A DNA stretch of 64,000 nt from Aedes albopictus (Eukaryota > Arthropoda > Insecta > Diptera > Culicidae), in contig NC_085138.1 of the NCBI RefSeq assembly GCF_035046485.1, positions 64,968,580 to 65,032,579 on the forward strand, given 5' to 3'. This document shows, piece after piece, positions 23,231 to 36,400 of this stretch (position 1 is its first letter; every line of letters starts with the position of its first letter). The notes under the pieces were generated by a model. It saw nothing but the letters and a program-made list of their open reading frames with translations. It searched no databases and was not told the origin of the DNA. A program made the translations under genes and the position numbers.

Positions 23231-23256
23231 GTTGTGCCAAATTATTATTATTATTA

Positions 23257-24402
23257 AAGGGTGATACGGTCAAAATTTGGTCACACAATTTTTTTCATAA
23301 CTTTAGACTACGTACACCAAAACAGCTGATTTTTGGACCAGTAATGCTACATTATATGTAGCTTATACCATAAAATTTTCATCAAAATCGATTAAGTATT
23401 TGTTGATATATAGATAAAACCATCATTCCTACCTTTTTAAAATTTTGCACAAAGGCGCTCCATAGTAAATTTTCGGAAATTTAAGGTCAGTAAAGCACAA
23501 TTTTGATTATAGAACTACCAATACTGCTCCGATTTTTATCAAAATTTTACAGTATAATACTATTATGAAAATATGTTCTTATTAAAATTTTGAGCCATTT
23601 TGTATGAATACTTTCAAAGTTGTAGCACTTTGAATATGAAAAAAACTGACCGAGTGCCACTTAAGCAAATATAATTTTGTAACGGCTGGATCAAATTGAA
23701 TGAAATTTTTACACTACACTTCGATATGCATACTTCACATACAGAAAAATTTTCACTGAAATCGGTTAAGCATCTCTGGCTCTATAAATAAAACAGTAAA
23801 AATGTGTTCTTATTTTTCAATCCTCTTTGCACAAAATTTTAAAATTGCAGATCTCAGGGTTCAACAATATCTCCGCAAATACTAGACCGATTTTGATGAA
23901 AATTTTATGGTACAAGCTACATGTAATGTACCATTACTGATCCAAAAATCAGCTGTTTTGGTGTACGCAGTCTAAAGTTATGAAAAAAATTGTGTGACCA
24001 AAATTTGACTTGACTTGACAAAATTTGACAAAATTTAAACACCTAAACAAATATAACTTTGTAACGGTTGGATCAAATTGAATGAAATTTTTACACAACA
24101 TTTTGATATGTATACTTTACATACAGAAAAATTTTCATTGAAATTGGTTCAGTATTTCTGGCTCTATTAATAAAAGAGTAAAAATGTGTGCTTATTTTTT
24201 AATCCTCTTTGTACAAAATTTTAAAATTGCAGTTTTCAGAATTCACAATATCTCCGCAAATACTAAACCGATTTTGATGAAAATTTTATGGTACAAGCTA
24301 CATATAATGTACCATTACTAATCCAAAAATCAGCTGTTTTGGTGTACGCAGTCTCAAGTTATGAAACAAATTGTGTGACCAAATTTTGACCGTATCACCC
24401 TT
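23257..24402. mobile_element. TA-flanked MITE with long TIR and duplicated right arm, 1146 bp
   Basis: The left end AAGGGTGATACGGTCAAAAT continues into TTGGTCACACAATTTTTTTC, and more than 100 bp of this is mirrored at the right end (24270-24402). TA flanks the element (23255-23256, 24403-24404). The right arm with about 250 bp of interior is present twice in tandem (about 23660-24015 and 24040-24400, period about 380 bp), so the first copy of the right arm lies internally without its terminal bases. Confidence 0.8.
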
Positions 24403-24404
24403 TA

Positions 24405-24955
24405 TCTTTATTTAAGAGATTTGCAGCCCTAGCGAGTGTGCCGAATTCAAACCATAAATCCGGTTGAACTAAATCGTAATTCGTTTGTGTTTACTAATTA
24501 TTTTTCTTCGTGTTTATCTATTGAAACAAAAGAGATAACGACCATCTCAGTACACGAAACGACGCGTCTTCAAATGTCCAACAAGTGTTTCTTGGGCGAC
24601 TTTGATGAAAAATCGATACTGAAAAATTTAACATCAGACGGTTTTTCTTGAACCACCCTAAGCTTATTCAGAAAAATACCTCTAGATCGGTCAATTTTGA
24701 AGCTACATAAAAGTGCCTTCAGCAAACTTGCTCAAAATTGATAGATCTACAACTTTCCCGAAAAATGTAGATAGTTATTGTTGCAAATAAAAAAGTTTGG
24801 TTTCCAATTTCTTTGAAAATATGGACCACCCTAATTTTCATGTATATTGAAAAGAGGGCCTTATTTTCAGAAACAACTTTGTAGAAGACCATATTAATCC
24901 AAAAAATCATTCGAAGGCGCTGAATGCATCTTTCCTCGTAAATCTTTTTTGTGGA
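24405..24955. other. Unassigned DNA
   Basis: No gene seen. The segment around 24650-24910 has the dispersed-repeat look of 15430-15900 but shows no ends. Confidence 0.35.
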
Positions 24956-24993
24956 CCATTTCGTTGTTGAGGCTGCGCCGCCATGAGCCTCTG

Positions 24994-26359
24994 CACGCTA
25001 AGGTCAGTTTACCTAAAAATAGGTAATCGATTTACCCATATTTGGGTTTTGCATTCAAAACCCATAATATGGGTAAAATATACTGAGAAAAAAACGGTAA
25101 AATTTGCTCATATTAGCAATAAAGTCCATTTACCCAAATATGGGTAACTTAGCATTACCCATATTTGGCTGAAAAATAAAAGTTAGTGATTGTCTACAAA
25201 CGAGTTATCAACAAGTTGGAGCAGCATCCAAAGCAGCAACTTCTCAAGAAAATCGGATTCATTTGATATTAAAAGGTAAGCAAATATAATAAAGAATAAT
25301 ATAATATCGTTCGGTTGATTAGCTTTATATGATTTAGGGTCACAATGATGATGGACATCCTTGTAAAAGATGTTCTTTGTCGTGAATTGCCACATAAAGC
25401 GAGGGTGAATCCAGTTCCAGAGCCCCCACCTAGCACAAACAATTAAGAGCCCAGGTACGCTCTACTGGATTACCGGTGCCGTCTTCCCGTCAAATCACCG
25501 CGTCATATCGAAGATCCTCATAAGCTGGACCAATTGGTTGCCTGCCGGTAGCGCCGGAGAGCATGAAAAATTAAAGTGAATCAAAACTAGAGTGATCAAC
25601 AAATTGGATCACTTGAACAGGGCCTGATTTTACAAGCAAAGGTAAGTAATTAATACAAAGAAATTGATAACTTGGTGATTTCCTTATTATTTACAATTTT
25701 AGGTTACAATACTGATTGTTGTCATTATACGGGATCGCGAATCACACATGGAGTTGTTGCCTTGGTTGTTGCATCAAGCTTTTGCAACACTACGTGTCCC
25801 TCAACCATTCTTCCAGTCATCACATAAACTGCCAGCTCTGTCGAGACCAAATCCGGTTCTAGTGTGAATGAAAACTGCGATCCGCTGAACCAATAGCCCG
25901 GATACGCAACGTCGCAACTTCCGCTTGTGTTTTCCTGTGCGCCCCAACCAGTTCGAGGATTTTCCTTCACCGGAATCAACCACAGCTCGCCTGTGCATTG
26001 GATTCATCGTGATTGCTGTCTGGGAGCGCCAATGAGTAGACAAATTCAAATATCCGGGAGTTCAGATTTTTTGTAAACTAGATGCAATTATCAAATAAAT
26101 AAAGTTTTGTTTTGTGAAAAACGAATAGGTTTCATCTAAATTTTTACGCGAAAGTTTTTTGAAAAAGTAAAACTGAAATTCATTACGCAAATATGGGTAC
26201 AATTTACCTATAATTTTGGCTAGCACAAGTACCCATATTTGAGTATCGCCCGTTTACCCATAAATTAGTAAAGCCACTTTACCCATAAAGTGAGGTTGTG
26301 CACTTTTCGCTGATTATGAGTAAACTTTACTCATATTTGGGTAAACTGACCTAAGCGTG
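24994..26359. mobile_element. MITE with TTTACCCATATTTGGGTAAA motifs, inserted in an RTE-like element, 1366 bp
   Basis: The ends CACGCTAAGGTCAGTTTACC and the mirror of CACGCTTAGGTCAGTTTACC differ by one base. Subterminal copies of TTTACCCATATTTGGGTAAA-like palindromes occur at both sides (25025-25170 and 26180-26345). The empty site is known from the paralogous sequence at 49720-49760: removing 24994-26359 plus one TG restores CCTCTGGGTCTGCC. The TSD is TG, 2 bp. The interior has gene-like introns on the plus strand (separate entry). Confidence 0.85.
25276..25702 (+). other. Two intron-like segments inside the 24994-26359 MITE
   Basis: Segment 25276-25337 (62 bp) begins GTAAGC and ends TTTAG. 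Segment 25642-25702 (61 bp) begins GTAAGTAATT and ends ACAATTTTAG. Both fit the short-intron size of flies and mosquitoes and share orientation; AATAAATAAAG follows near 26096 as a possible polyadenylation signal. The implied spliced exons (about 25150-25275, 25338-25641, 25703-26115) hold no long open frame: the best are a 32-codon frame from 25347 and about 67 codons across the second junction. No splicing evidence is available. Confidence 0.45.
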
Positions 26360-27048
26360 TGGGTCTGCCTCTGCTGCAATGTCCTGCTGGGTTCCAGTCT
26401 AACGCTTGTTTGTAGATTTCTTTTCCGCCCCTGCGTAGAGTGTGGCCGACCCACCTCCACTTTCGCTCCCGAATTTCTGTCGCTATCGGCTTTTATTGAC
26501 ATCGACGATGGAGATCCAACTGTGAGGCCACCATGCACGAATTTTATACCGCAGGCATCTATTGATGAAGTCCTGCAGCCGTTGCGTGTTCTCCACTGAT
26601 ACACACCAGGTTTCACTGGCGTTCGAGTGCGTCGATTGATCTGGTTGTTTTTCCATACATTTCTAAAACTCGCAAAAGCAGCCCTCGCCTTTTTGATCCG
26701 TGCACCTATGTCGATCTTTGTGCCGCCTTTTGGTTACCAAGATATTGGAAGCTTTCAACGTTCTCCACTGATTGCCCAGGTACCGTAAAACTGGAAGGGT
26801 TGACCGATCCAACGATTTGGTCTTGTTGACGTTGATAGTAAGACCTGCCACTGAGGAGCGATTGGCAAGACCATCGAGCTCTGCATATCAGAGCGCCGTT
26901 GAGCTAGGAGAGCAACGTCATCAGCCAGTTCGAAGTCATTTAGGTGCTCCATGGAAATGGGCTGCCACAGCAACCCACGGTTTGGTTCACGGTCAATCAC
27001 ACTTGCCAGGATCTCGTCGATTTACGATGAGGATCAGTAGCGGTGATA

Positions 27049-27160
<112 letters not shown>

Positions 27161-28990
27161 CAGCTGGCTTCGTTTGCTTGCTACTTAATGTCAAGGAGGA
27201 CCTGTCACAAACTGTCACCGCGAATCGAACTGAAAATCGCACATTGATGGTGTAAGGTGGTCAAATTTCCAAAATTTCTTTTTAAAATATGGCTCCGTTC
27301 TTTGTAATTAAAAAAGATGAAACAATGATGCTCAGTTTTCCTAAACCAGCGCAACGAATCCATTAATTCTGAATGGTTTGTAGCGGCGAACTCATTATGA
27401 AAATAATTTTTGACCAATTTTATATTTTCAAATCATTGTGCGGCACCCAAAGTTGTACAAGGAAGTAAGAAGAAGAAGTGTAAACATCGTGGCTGTCAGT
27501 GAGCTGTCTCCTCTCTCTCAGGGTGATAGTATACATCCTTGCCTCCCTCCAGCAACGACCCGCATGGGATCGGACAAAACACCGTTGTGTAGTACTCTGC
27601 ACGAAAATGCCCTGAAATGTGCTTCAATGAGGCCGATGATTTTCTCAGGGAAACCCTTGGGCCTGAGGGTTCCCCACATGTTTCCGTGATTGAGACTTTC
27701 GAAAGCTTTTTCGTAATCAATGAACACCAGGTAGAGAGATTCTTAGAATTCATTGATTTGCTCCCGAATGATACGGAGCGTGACAATATGGTCCATACGG
27801 GATCGTCCGGCACGGAATCCTGCTAGCTGCCGTCGGAGAATTGCGTCAATCTTCTCCTGTATCCGGTTTAGGATCACTTTGCTGAGGACTTTGAGAACAA
27901 TACACAACAACATTTACAAAGACGCCTTGCATCCAATCGACCGGAAATGTCGCGGTTTTCCATATGTTGCAGAAAAATTGATGCAGTAGTTGTGCACTAC
28001 GGGATCAGCATTGAGCATTTCAGCTGATATGCGATCGACCCCTGGGGCCCTGTTCGATTTCATGCTGCGGATGGCTGTTTCTATTTCCTGCACTGAAGGA
28101 GCTTCGGTGTTGACACGGGTAATGCGTCGAACCCTTGGCGGATCATGCTGAGGTGTTGATGGCGTGGCCGAAACTTGAAAAAGGTTTCCAAAGTGCTCAA
28201 ACCAGCGTTTCAGCTGCTCAGCCGGGTCGGTCAGTAATTGTCCAGACGTGTCTTTCACGGGCATTGTAGCATTTATTTTGTTCCCACCTAGGCGATCGTA
28301 GAGGAGACGAATGTCGCCGGTGTTTGCGGCTTTCTCGCTTCGTCAGCTAGGGAGTCCGCCCACGCTCTGTTGCTCCGTCTACATGAGCCTTTCACTTCCT
28401 TGTCGAGAGCCGAATAGCGCCAACGGGCTACGGCTTTGGCTCCTCGTGTTCTCGCTCGCTTTATCGCGACTTTGGCGTTCCTTCGCTCCACTATCTTTTT
28501 CCAGGTATCATCAGTGATCTTCAGCTTTCTCCGGGTGCGTAGCTCACCCAAATTATTCTCGCCGGTGGCGATGAAGGCGCTCTTGATGGCGCTCCACTGA
28601 TGTTCTACGCTTCCACCTTCTGGAATATCCGCAGCACGGTTCTCTAGCTCCTCGACGAAGGACCTTTTCGCCGCAGCGTCTTCCAGTCGACGTGTGTTGA
28701 AACGGCACCCGATGTTCTCCTCGTGTCGATGGATCCTAGCAATGCGCAGTCGGATTTCGCAATTAGGAGATGATGGTCGGACGCAATGTCGGCCTTACGT
28801 TTGTTCCACACATCAAGAGGGCTCCATCTCCATTTTCGGGTGATGCAGATGTGGTGGAATTTAATTTCCGTGACGCCATCACGGGAAACCCATGTCACTT
28901 TGTACACTGGTCGATGAGCAAAGAGAGATCCCCCAATCACCATGTCATTATTGCCACAAAGCAAAAGATTTTCAGCCAATTTCGACAAGG

Positions 28991-29829
28991 AATACTAATA
29001 TTAGTTTGTTCTCATATGTTGCATTGCATAGAATACGACACACATATGGCCAACACAGGTCTCATTATCGAAGAAGACTGGAATAACAGAAGCCGAACCG
29101 TCTCCCGAAGACGCTATTGTGGTGAAGTTCATTCGTTTGACATTTTTGTTTCGTACGGTGTTTAGTTTGATTGTTTGTGTTGCGAATGTCGGAGACAAAG
29201 GAGGCCGAATATCGACAAAAATGTTCCAATAACTGTGATCTCTAACAAGACTGATCCTGGCAATACATCACCTTCCGTGCCAATGCATCAGCGAGTTAAC
29301 CGCAACCTGACACACCAAAACTTATCATTCCAACTTTAGTACAGCGGGGCTTTCTCTTGCATAAATAAAGGCGCAGTTGTTCTTCTATCAGCTAATGTAC
29401 TACTCGATCGTTTATTCCATTCATATCAGCATCATCGTCGGTCGACTAAAGACCGGTACCCGATGATTCAACGAACATTTTTATTCTACTTTGTATTTAT
29501 GCGTGCATAAGTAAATCAGCCGAGCCTCGATGGAGCTCGTGAACTGCTTAGCACTCGTTGTTGGCAGTATGGATGTATGCAGGGGTACTTTCCTCTACTC
29601 TACAGTACTTTAGTATAATTCACCTTGTTTTCTCTCACGCTTACCGGCTAATCTAAACGTGATCCGTTTGTGATTTTTATCAGTCAGTGCTGGCGCTACT
29701 CGCCAGTATGCTTGAATTTCGCTACTTTTAACTACACTTTATATAATAAATAAAAAAAACACTTCGTCTTGTTGTAGCTTATGCTTTTAAAACGATACTT
29801 GACACTGGATTCCTTGCTCCCTAATAAGG
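28991..29829. other. 3' flank of the AA15 gene
   Basis: No further coding sequence recognised. Minus-strand polyadenylation hexamers (AATAAA, read as TTTATT on this strand) occur near 29409 and 29480, and could end the AA15 transcript 350-420 bp past its stop codon. Confidence 0.4.
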
Positions 29830-30464
29830 TTAATTCTTCCCAACGGGTTGGCTGCTATCCACGTTTGAGGCTGGCGTCATCTTGGCCATCAACACCGATG
29901 GCTTGGTGCTGCCGGTCAGTACGCTCGATTCGTCGGCTTCGATATCACGAATTTGATGCGAGATCCTTTTGGTTCTTGGTGGTGGTACAGGAGGGCTGGT
30001 GGGCTCGGTAAAGCTTGGTGCGCTCTCCCCAACATGTGCCGCCATCTTCTGGTTCTTGTCCCGGTTCCAACGCATCAGAGCCTTTATCCGCCCCCCATGA
30101 TAGTGATAAATATAGAGTGCAGCAAATCCACATAGGACCAGAAAAAGCGACAATATGGCGACCAGTGGTCCCATATATTTGACTCCCGTTGGCATCTCTT
30201 CGTCCACGCTGGTATCGTTGCCGGCTGCTCCGCTGGCGCCCTGGTCCGGTGTGACTGCTGGCACTCGGGTTGGTGTTGGGCGGTATCCTGGTCGAAGCGG
30301 AGTGCGATTGCCGTTGTCGTTGGTATCACCTACGGATACGTCCGCACAGGCTCGGAATTCTTCTTGGGGTCCACAACCGACCGCCCCGTTACCGTCCGGA
30401 CACATGCCCCAGTTATTACCGGCGATGTATTTCCACTGGATGACACAGTTGGTGCACTGGAAGC
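29830..30464 (-). CDS. AA15 LPMO coding exon 3 (core end, linker, TM anchor, tail)
   Basis: 635 nt from GC-TTC-CAG (SFQCTNC after joining) to the stop at 29830-29832. Carries the last core cysteines, the Thr/Pro-rich stalk, the single hydrophobic helix followed by a basic stop-transfer region (YHYHGGRIKALMRWNRDK) and the proline-rich tail. Confidence 0.9.
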
Positions 30465-33400
30465 CTAGAAAACGTAACGGAATATGGAATTAAAAATGCA
30501 TTGATCAAAGGATTTGCAACGACGGAAGATACTTTGAGGAAGTTCGGCCTTCATTTCGTAGATTCGACTGCCGTTGCGAGGATAGAATCGAGTTTCCAAA
30601 TCGTTCGGGTGCGGAATGCTCGGTGTACCACTGAGAATCTTCAACGGATGCTGGTCTAGACATTCCTGCTGGGCTTTTACGTTGTCGCAAATTCGGAACT
30701 CGAAGTATCTGAAAGTTGAAAGCACAATGAATAAACAAAAGGAAAATACGTGTGCTCGGGACGGTTAGGTTGGGTAAATAGATGCTGAATATGGATACCT
30801 ATAGCCTCTTCTTAGCAACTCTAAGCGTCTCTTCTCACGGAGGAGTGGCTCATAACAGCGTCTGTTCCCCATGTTAGGGGCAGTTGATGGACGTGCGAGT
30901 GCCAGAGAAGGACTTTTAGTTCAACTGTGCATCATGATCCTGCGGAAAGTAGGGGGGTCGGTGTCCAGCCCTGTGAGCCAGCCATAAAAAATAATTGCAA
31001 CGGAAAATCAGCAACAAAATCATTCGAACCGAGATCAACAACAACGACCCCAGTAACGAAACAGGACTTGTGATTGGAAATTCGGTACGTGGAACTGCCG
31101 ATGTCTCAACTTCATTGAGAGCGCCCGTATACTCGCCGATGTCCTGGAGGATCGCGGGTTCAGCATCGTATGACGTCAAGATCATCATAGGACGCTGTAG
31201 TAATAGAGGCAGAGGAGAGAATGATTGAAGCGGAAAATATGCGCCTGATTGGCCGACTCAGTGGATTCAGTTCAATTGATAGACGATAGTGAATACGAAC
31301 GGACCCTCCAAAAGGCAGCAGCAACAGTTGCAGTACAAAGCAGTCCATCACAGAGAAGAGTTTCCTCTGTGAGGTCGATGTTGCGGCTGTAAGAAAAGCT
31401 GTTTCGGTCACGACAGATGCCTAATTGTTCAGGTAGACCAGGAGGTGGAATTCAGACTTACAATTGGAAAGTTCAGAGCCATTAGCTGCCAAAAAACGGC
31501 CTCGAACTGATCGACTTTGCCACCTTCAAGAACATGGCCATGCGTAGCAGCTTTTTCCAACACAGCCTTCCTTTATCGTTAAACCAGGAGATCCTACATC
31601 AAACGGAATCGCACATCCATCACGTTCCACAGTGGGATGAATTCAAAAAAAGTGGGACATTGGGTTTTGCGGCAAAACTATTGATTACACCGTTCAACAC
31701 CAAATTTTGTTATGAGATGAGAAAAAAAGGGGTTTGGGACCCCAGAAGTGTCATAGTGAAAGAATTTTTGAAAAATATTGGACCGGTCCTTCACAGTTTA
31801 AGACCGAAGTTTGAATGGAGAACTTGGGGTGTTCAATTGATATGTGCGTTAGTACGCGCTGTGCATATGTTTAGGCGTTAGACAATAACGAAACAAACCT
31901 AAATACCGAAAACACCTAAATATATGCTCGGCACGTTCTAAAGAGAATATCAATTGAACACCCCAAGTTCTCCATACAAACTTCGGTCTTAAACTGTGAA
32001 GGCCCTGTCCAATATTTTTGAAAAATTCTTCCACTACGACACTTCACCAAATTTTGTGAAATTTTGTCGAGCAGTGTTATAACCATTTGATGTCTTCGGA
32101 GGAGTTTCTTAGTTTTTCCAGTATTTTTCAAAGAACACTGTGCGTTCTGATTAATGGACGGCACTTTTATGACATGATCGACGACAGGACCTATCGTGGA
32201 GCCAAATTCTACTCTAACCGCATGCGGATGTTGTCTTAGCATACGCGGTGAAGCTTGATGGCCCGTTTACATATTTGCTAATTCTACGCGACAGTTCATT
32301 TTCGAGCAGTATTGGCGTCAATTTAGCGCAATGTAAACACTTTTTAGCAGACAATAAAATTAGCATGACAAAATCAGAAGCTTCTGAATTCGGTGCTAAA
32401 ACTAGTGGACAATAATGAGGATATTAGATTGTCCCACACAATTAGCATCATGTAAACGGTCTGCTAGACGAATTGTCAGCTAATTATGCCATCACGCCAG
32501 TTTTATTGGCAGATAGGGAAGTGTTTACATTACGATAGTTTGGTACCAACACAGTCGGACAATTTATTGTCCCAGATTTGGCAGCTAAATTTTTAGCGGC
32601 AATGTAAACGATACTAGCGTGGAATAAATTGTCCGACAGAATATTGTCACGCATTATTATCACATATGTAAACGGGCCATGAGGAATCGTGGTCAGACGA
32701 GGTCGAGCTCAATGTGGCCCCTCTAGTAGCAGCCATCAACGACGCAGCCGAGAGCACCATTGCATTGGGTACGTGAATCGGAGTCCACGGAACCAATGCA
32801 TAGCTCGGCGTAATATCCCAGTCAACACGAAATCGTATATGATGTAGAATGGGATGGGCTGCAAAACGGTGGGTCGATAAGGAGAGCGTCCAACATAGCT
32901 CTGGTCCTCACAAGTTCCTACCTCATGCTTCCGCGAGTCAAGCGATGACAAAGGCCGCCAGCTAAGCGTTGTGTGCTTAGCTAGTAGTGCAGCCTGGGCA
33001 CTGTTGTCCTTCTGCTTCAGCTAGGTTGAGGAGTTATGACTCAAGCGTCTGTTCACCAAGGAGGTGAGGCTCAAACATCGTCTGTTCAGGGATCCAGCGG
33101 CTGAGTAAGAAATACAGCTGGATCTAAGGAGGTAACCCCATCAGCGTGGTCATCGCAGGGTTGGTTGGGATGCTAAACAGAAATGGCACGATGGCCCTCC
33201 AGTGAGACAGGAGTGTTGGCGTAGGCCCAATAAGCCACCCGTAAAAATCCCCATTACGAATAACAGGAGAAAATACGACTCGATATAATCGGCAAAAACT
33301 CACGCGACGAAAAAGGGACTATGATTGGAAACATTCGCAGGATTTGACAGGATAATCTACGACGAATTACATCCCCGTAACTTCGACATCGATGCAGGAA

Positions 33401-36400
33401 CTTTGTTGGACTGGACAGACAATGTGGAAAAATGGGCATCGAACGGCTACCTTCAACCAAAGCTGTGGCACCATCAATGAACTGGGAACAGGATATATAG
33501 TGTTGGGCAAGATGCGACTACGTGTAATCGAGTGGCAGCCGATCAACGCAAGGATGTGCATGTAGAGAGTTAAGGGCCGTTTCTTCCACTACAGCATCAT
33601 CAACGTGCACTGCCCACACGAAGGGTGACCTGATGAAGAGAAAGAAGCGTTCTTCGTGCAGTTAGAGCAAACACACGATAGTTGCTCACCGCGTGACGTA
33701 AAAATCGTCGTCGGCGATATGAACGCGCAGGTAAGGAGCATGGAAGGAAATGTACAGACCAGTGAAATAGCCTGCACGCCGTATCGAATGATAACGGCCA
33801 GCGATGTGTAAACTTCGCAGCCTCTCGTGGTACGGTAGTCCGAAACACTTTCTTCCACCGCAAAGATATCCATAAAGCCTTGGAGATCACCCGACCATCA
33901 AACAGAAAACCAAATCGACCACGTTCTAATCGACGTTAAAGTCTTCTCGGATATAACCAATGTTCGCACATATCGCAGTGCGACTATAGATTCGGATCAC
34001 TACCTAGTCACTGTATGCATGCGCTCAAAACATTCGACGGTTATCACCACGCGTCGAAGTCGAAGACCTCGGCTCAACACCGAGCAGCTGCGCAACATAG
34101 AAGTGGTTGATTTTCAAACTGAGCATTTACTTATTCCAAAGTTATATTTCTTTGTTCTTACTTAGAGTTTATCGATCAAAACAACCAATTCCCATCATTC
34201 CATATAACGTTAAAATCTGCATTTGTTTCAACAAAATGGGGACCATTAACATGGCCCGGAAGCACTCACACATCTTCAAAATTCTTACCCCAACAACGCC
34301 AACGAAGAAAGTGTAGCAAATCCATCACGCTAACTTCCAAGTGCAGTTTTGGCCGTGATGGATAACGCGCAGGTACTCAAGACTGCATCCAAGAAAAAGT
34401 TGGTCGGTTTCGATTTTTTGCCTTTTTACCCTTCTTACACCCATAAGAAGGGTATAAATATCGCTCGAAAAACCGACTTTCGATCCGAGGCCCGGAGGGC
34501 CGAGTCTCCTATACCAATGAACTCAGCTCGATGAACTGAGCAAATGTCTGTATGTGTGTGTGTGTGTATGTGTGTATGTGTGTGTGTGTGTATGTGCGTT
34601 ACAAAAAAAAGTCACGCACGTTTCTCAGCCGTCTGTCAACCGATTTGAGTTCTCTTGGAAGCAAATGAAAGCTACTACATCCTCGTAGAACGCTATTGAA
34701 TTTTTTTTCGATTGGACGTTTGGTTACCGAGATATCTTTCGAAGAGTACTTATGAGTCATACATCTAAACTTTTTAAGATTTTTGACCAAGTGTATCATA
34801 ATAAATATTTTGGCCGTTTGTCGATCGATTTGGGTTCTCTTGGCACCAAATGAAAGCTACAGCATCCTAGTAGATTGCCCAGAAATTTTATTTTGATTGG
34901 ACATTTGGTTACAGAGATATCTTTCGAAGAGTACTTAGGATTTATACAACTAAACCTTTTGAGATTTTTGATCAAGTGTATTATAATAAATATTCTGGCC
35001 GTCTGTCAACCGATTTCGGTTATCCTGGTACCAAATGAAAGCTACAACATTCTAGTAGAGCTCTATACATTTTTATTAGGATTGGACATTTGGTTACCGA
35101 GATATCTTTCAAAGAGTACTTGGGAGTAAGGTTATAATTTTGAGAGATTTTTGACCAAGGGTACCATAATAAATATCTCGGCTGTCTGACAACCGATTTG
35201 GGTTCTCTAAGCACCAAATGAAAGCTACAATATCGTTGTATAAGGCCCTGAAATTTTATTTCGATTCGACATTTGATTACTGAGATATCTTACGAAGAGT
35301 ATTTCTGGCCCTGAGTATTCTAGGCCCTGAAATTTTATTTCGATTCGACATTTGATTACTGAGATATCTTACGAAGAGTATTTCAATAAATTCTTTTTTA
35401 TTAATCTATTCACTTACTTGTCATTAGTTTTTGACCAGTCTATGGGAAATTATTTTTCAATAAATAATGCTGACAAAGTGTATTGTTGTTTTCAATAAAA
35501 TTATAAATAACATACAAATACACAGGAATTTTATGAAAACTAACAATATGTTAAATGAAAGCTTTGAATTTATATATTGTGGGAAAAATGCAAGAACCGG
35601 ACAGCAGTGATGGAAAACCAAAGTATCTAAATACCAAGGTAAGAGATTGCCGCTAAAATCCATGGATTAGTGACAAAAGGAAAAAAGCAAAAAATAGTTA
35701 TGAATGTTTTAGGAACCCATATAGCCGAGGCGGTAAACGCACGGGTATTCAGCATGACCATGCTGAGGGTGACGGGTTCGATTCCCGGTCGGTCCAGGAT
35801 CTTTTCGTAAAGGAAATTTCCTTGACTTCCTTGGGCATAGAGTATTTTCGTGCCTGCCACACGATATACACATGCAAAATGGTCATTGGCAGAGGAAGCT
35901 CTCAGTTAATAACTGTGGAAGTGCTCATAGAACACTAAGCTGAGAAGCAGGCTTTGTCCCAGTGAGGACGTTACGCCAAGAAGAGAGAGAGTTATGGAGT
36001 TTGCGCTGATTTGTATGGGCGCATAACTATTTAGCAAACTTTCTTAAGAAATTAAGCACTCCCATCATAGAAGTAATTATTTCATTGCATCTCACTGGAT
36101 TAAAAATGACCTCCATGCTATAAAACAGAAAATATCGTCATTTGAAAATCGATGACAAAATTTTTTTAATTTGTTCTAAACATATTTTTTCAGCATTTAG
36201 AATCTTCCAAACTAATTAAACTTTACAAACTTTGCTGAAATAATGACATTTTAGTGTAAAAACGCCAACTTTTCATAACTAACGCAGATGTGTTGGTGAG
36301 TCTCGTTATTGACATTTGCGGGAATCTCTTACCTTGGTATTTAAATACTTTGATGGAAAACAGTGAAGAATGCAGCTGAGTAGACACAAACGCAAAGCTA

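Larger units (their letters stand above)
30815..32815 (+). mobile_element. RTE-clade element, 5' half, interrupted by two MITEs
   Basis: A 5' leader (AGCGTCTCTTCTCACGGAGG near 30822) is followed by the endonuclease start GTWNCRCLNFIESARILADV (31077). The later endonuclease appears as NGLELIDFATFKNMAMRSSF (31499). After a MITE, RHFYDMIDDRTYRGA (32160) resumes; after a second MITE the linker VAAINDAAES (32725) follows. The copy ends near 32815, before the RT. Stops and small deletions occur throughout. It belongs to the same subfamily as the copies at 2.1 and 44.2 kb (shared AINDAAESTIG and DRTYRGA). Confidence 0.8.

Noticed and set aside
25725..25979. Minus-strand 84-residue protein inside the MITE
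   Set aside because: Looks protein-like in composition, but no family motif, no splice support on that strand and opposite to the intron-like signals. Kept only as an alternative in the findings.
30465..30533. AA15 exon 2 reading on into RRCKSFDQC
   Set aside because: The alternative frame has no family match, while the GT-AG intron joins precisely to SFQCTNCVIQW.
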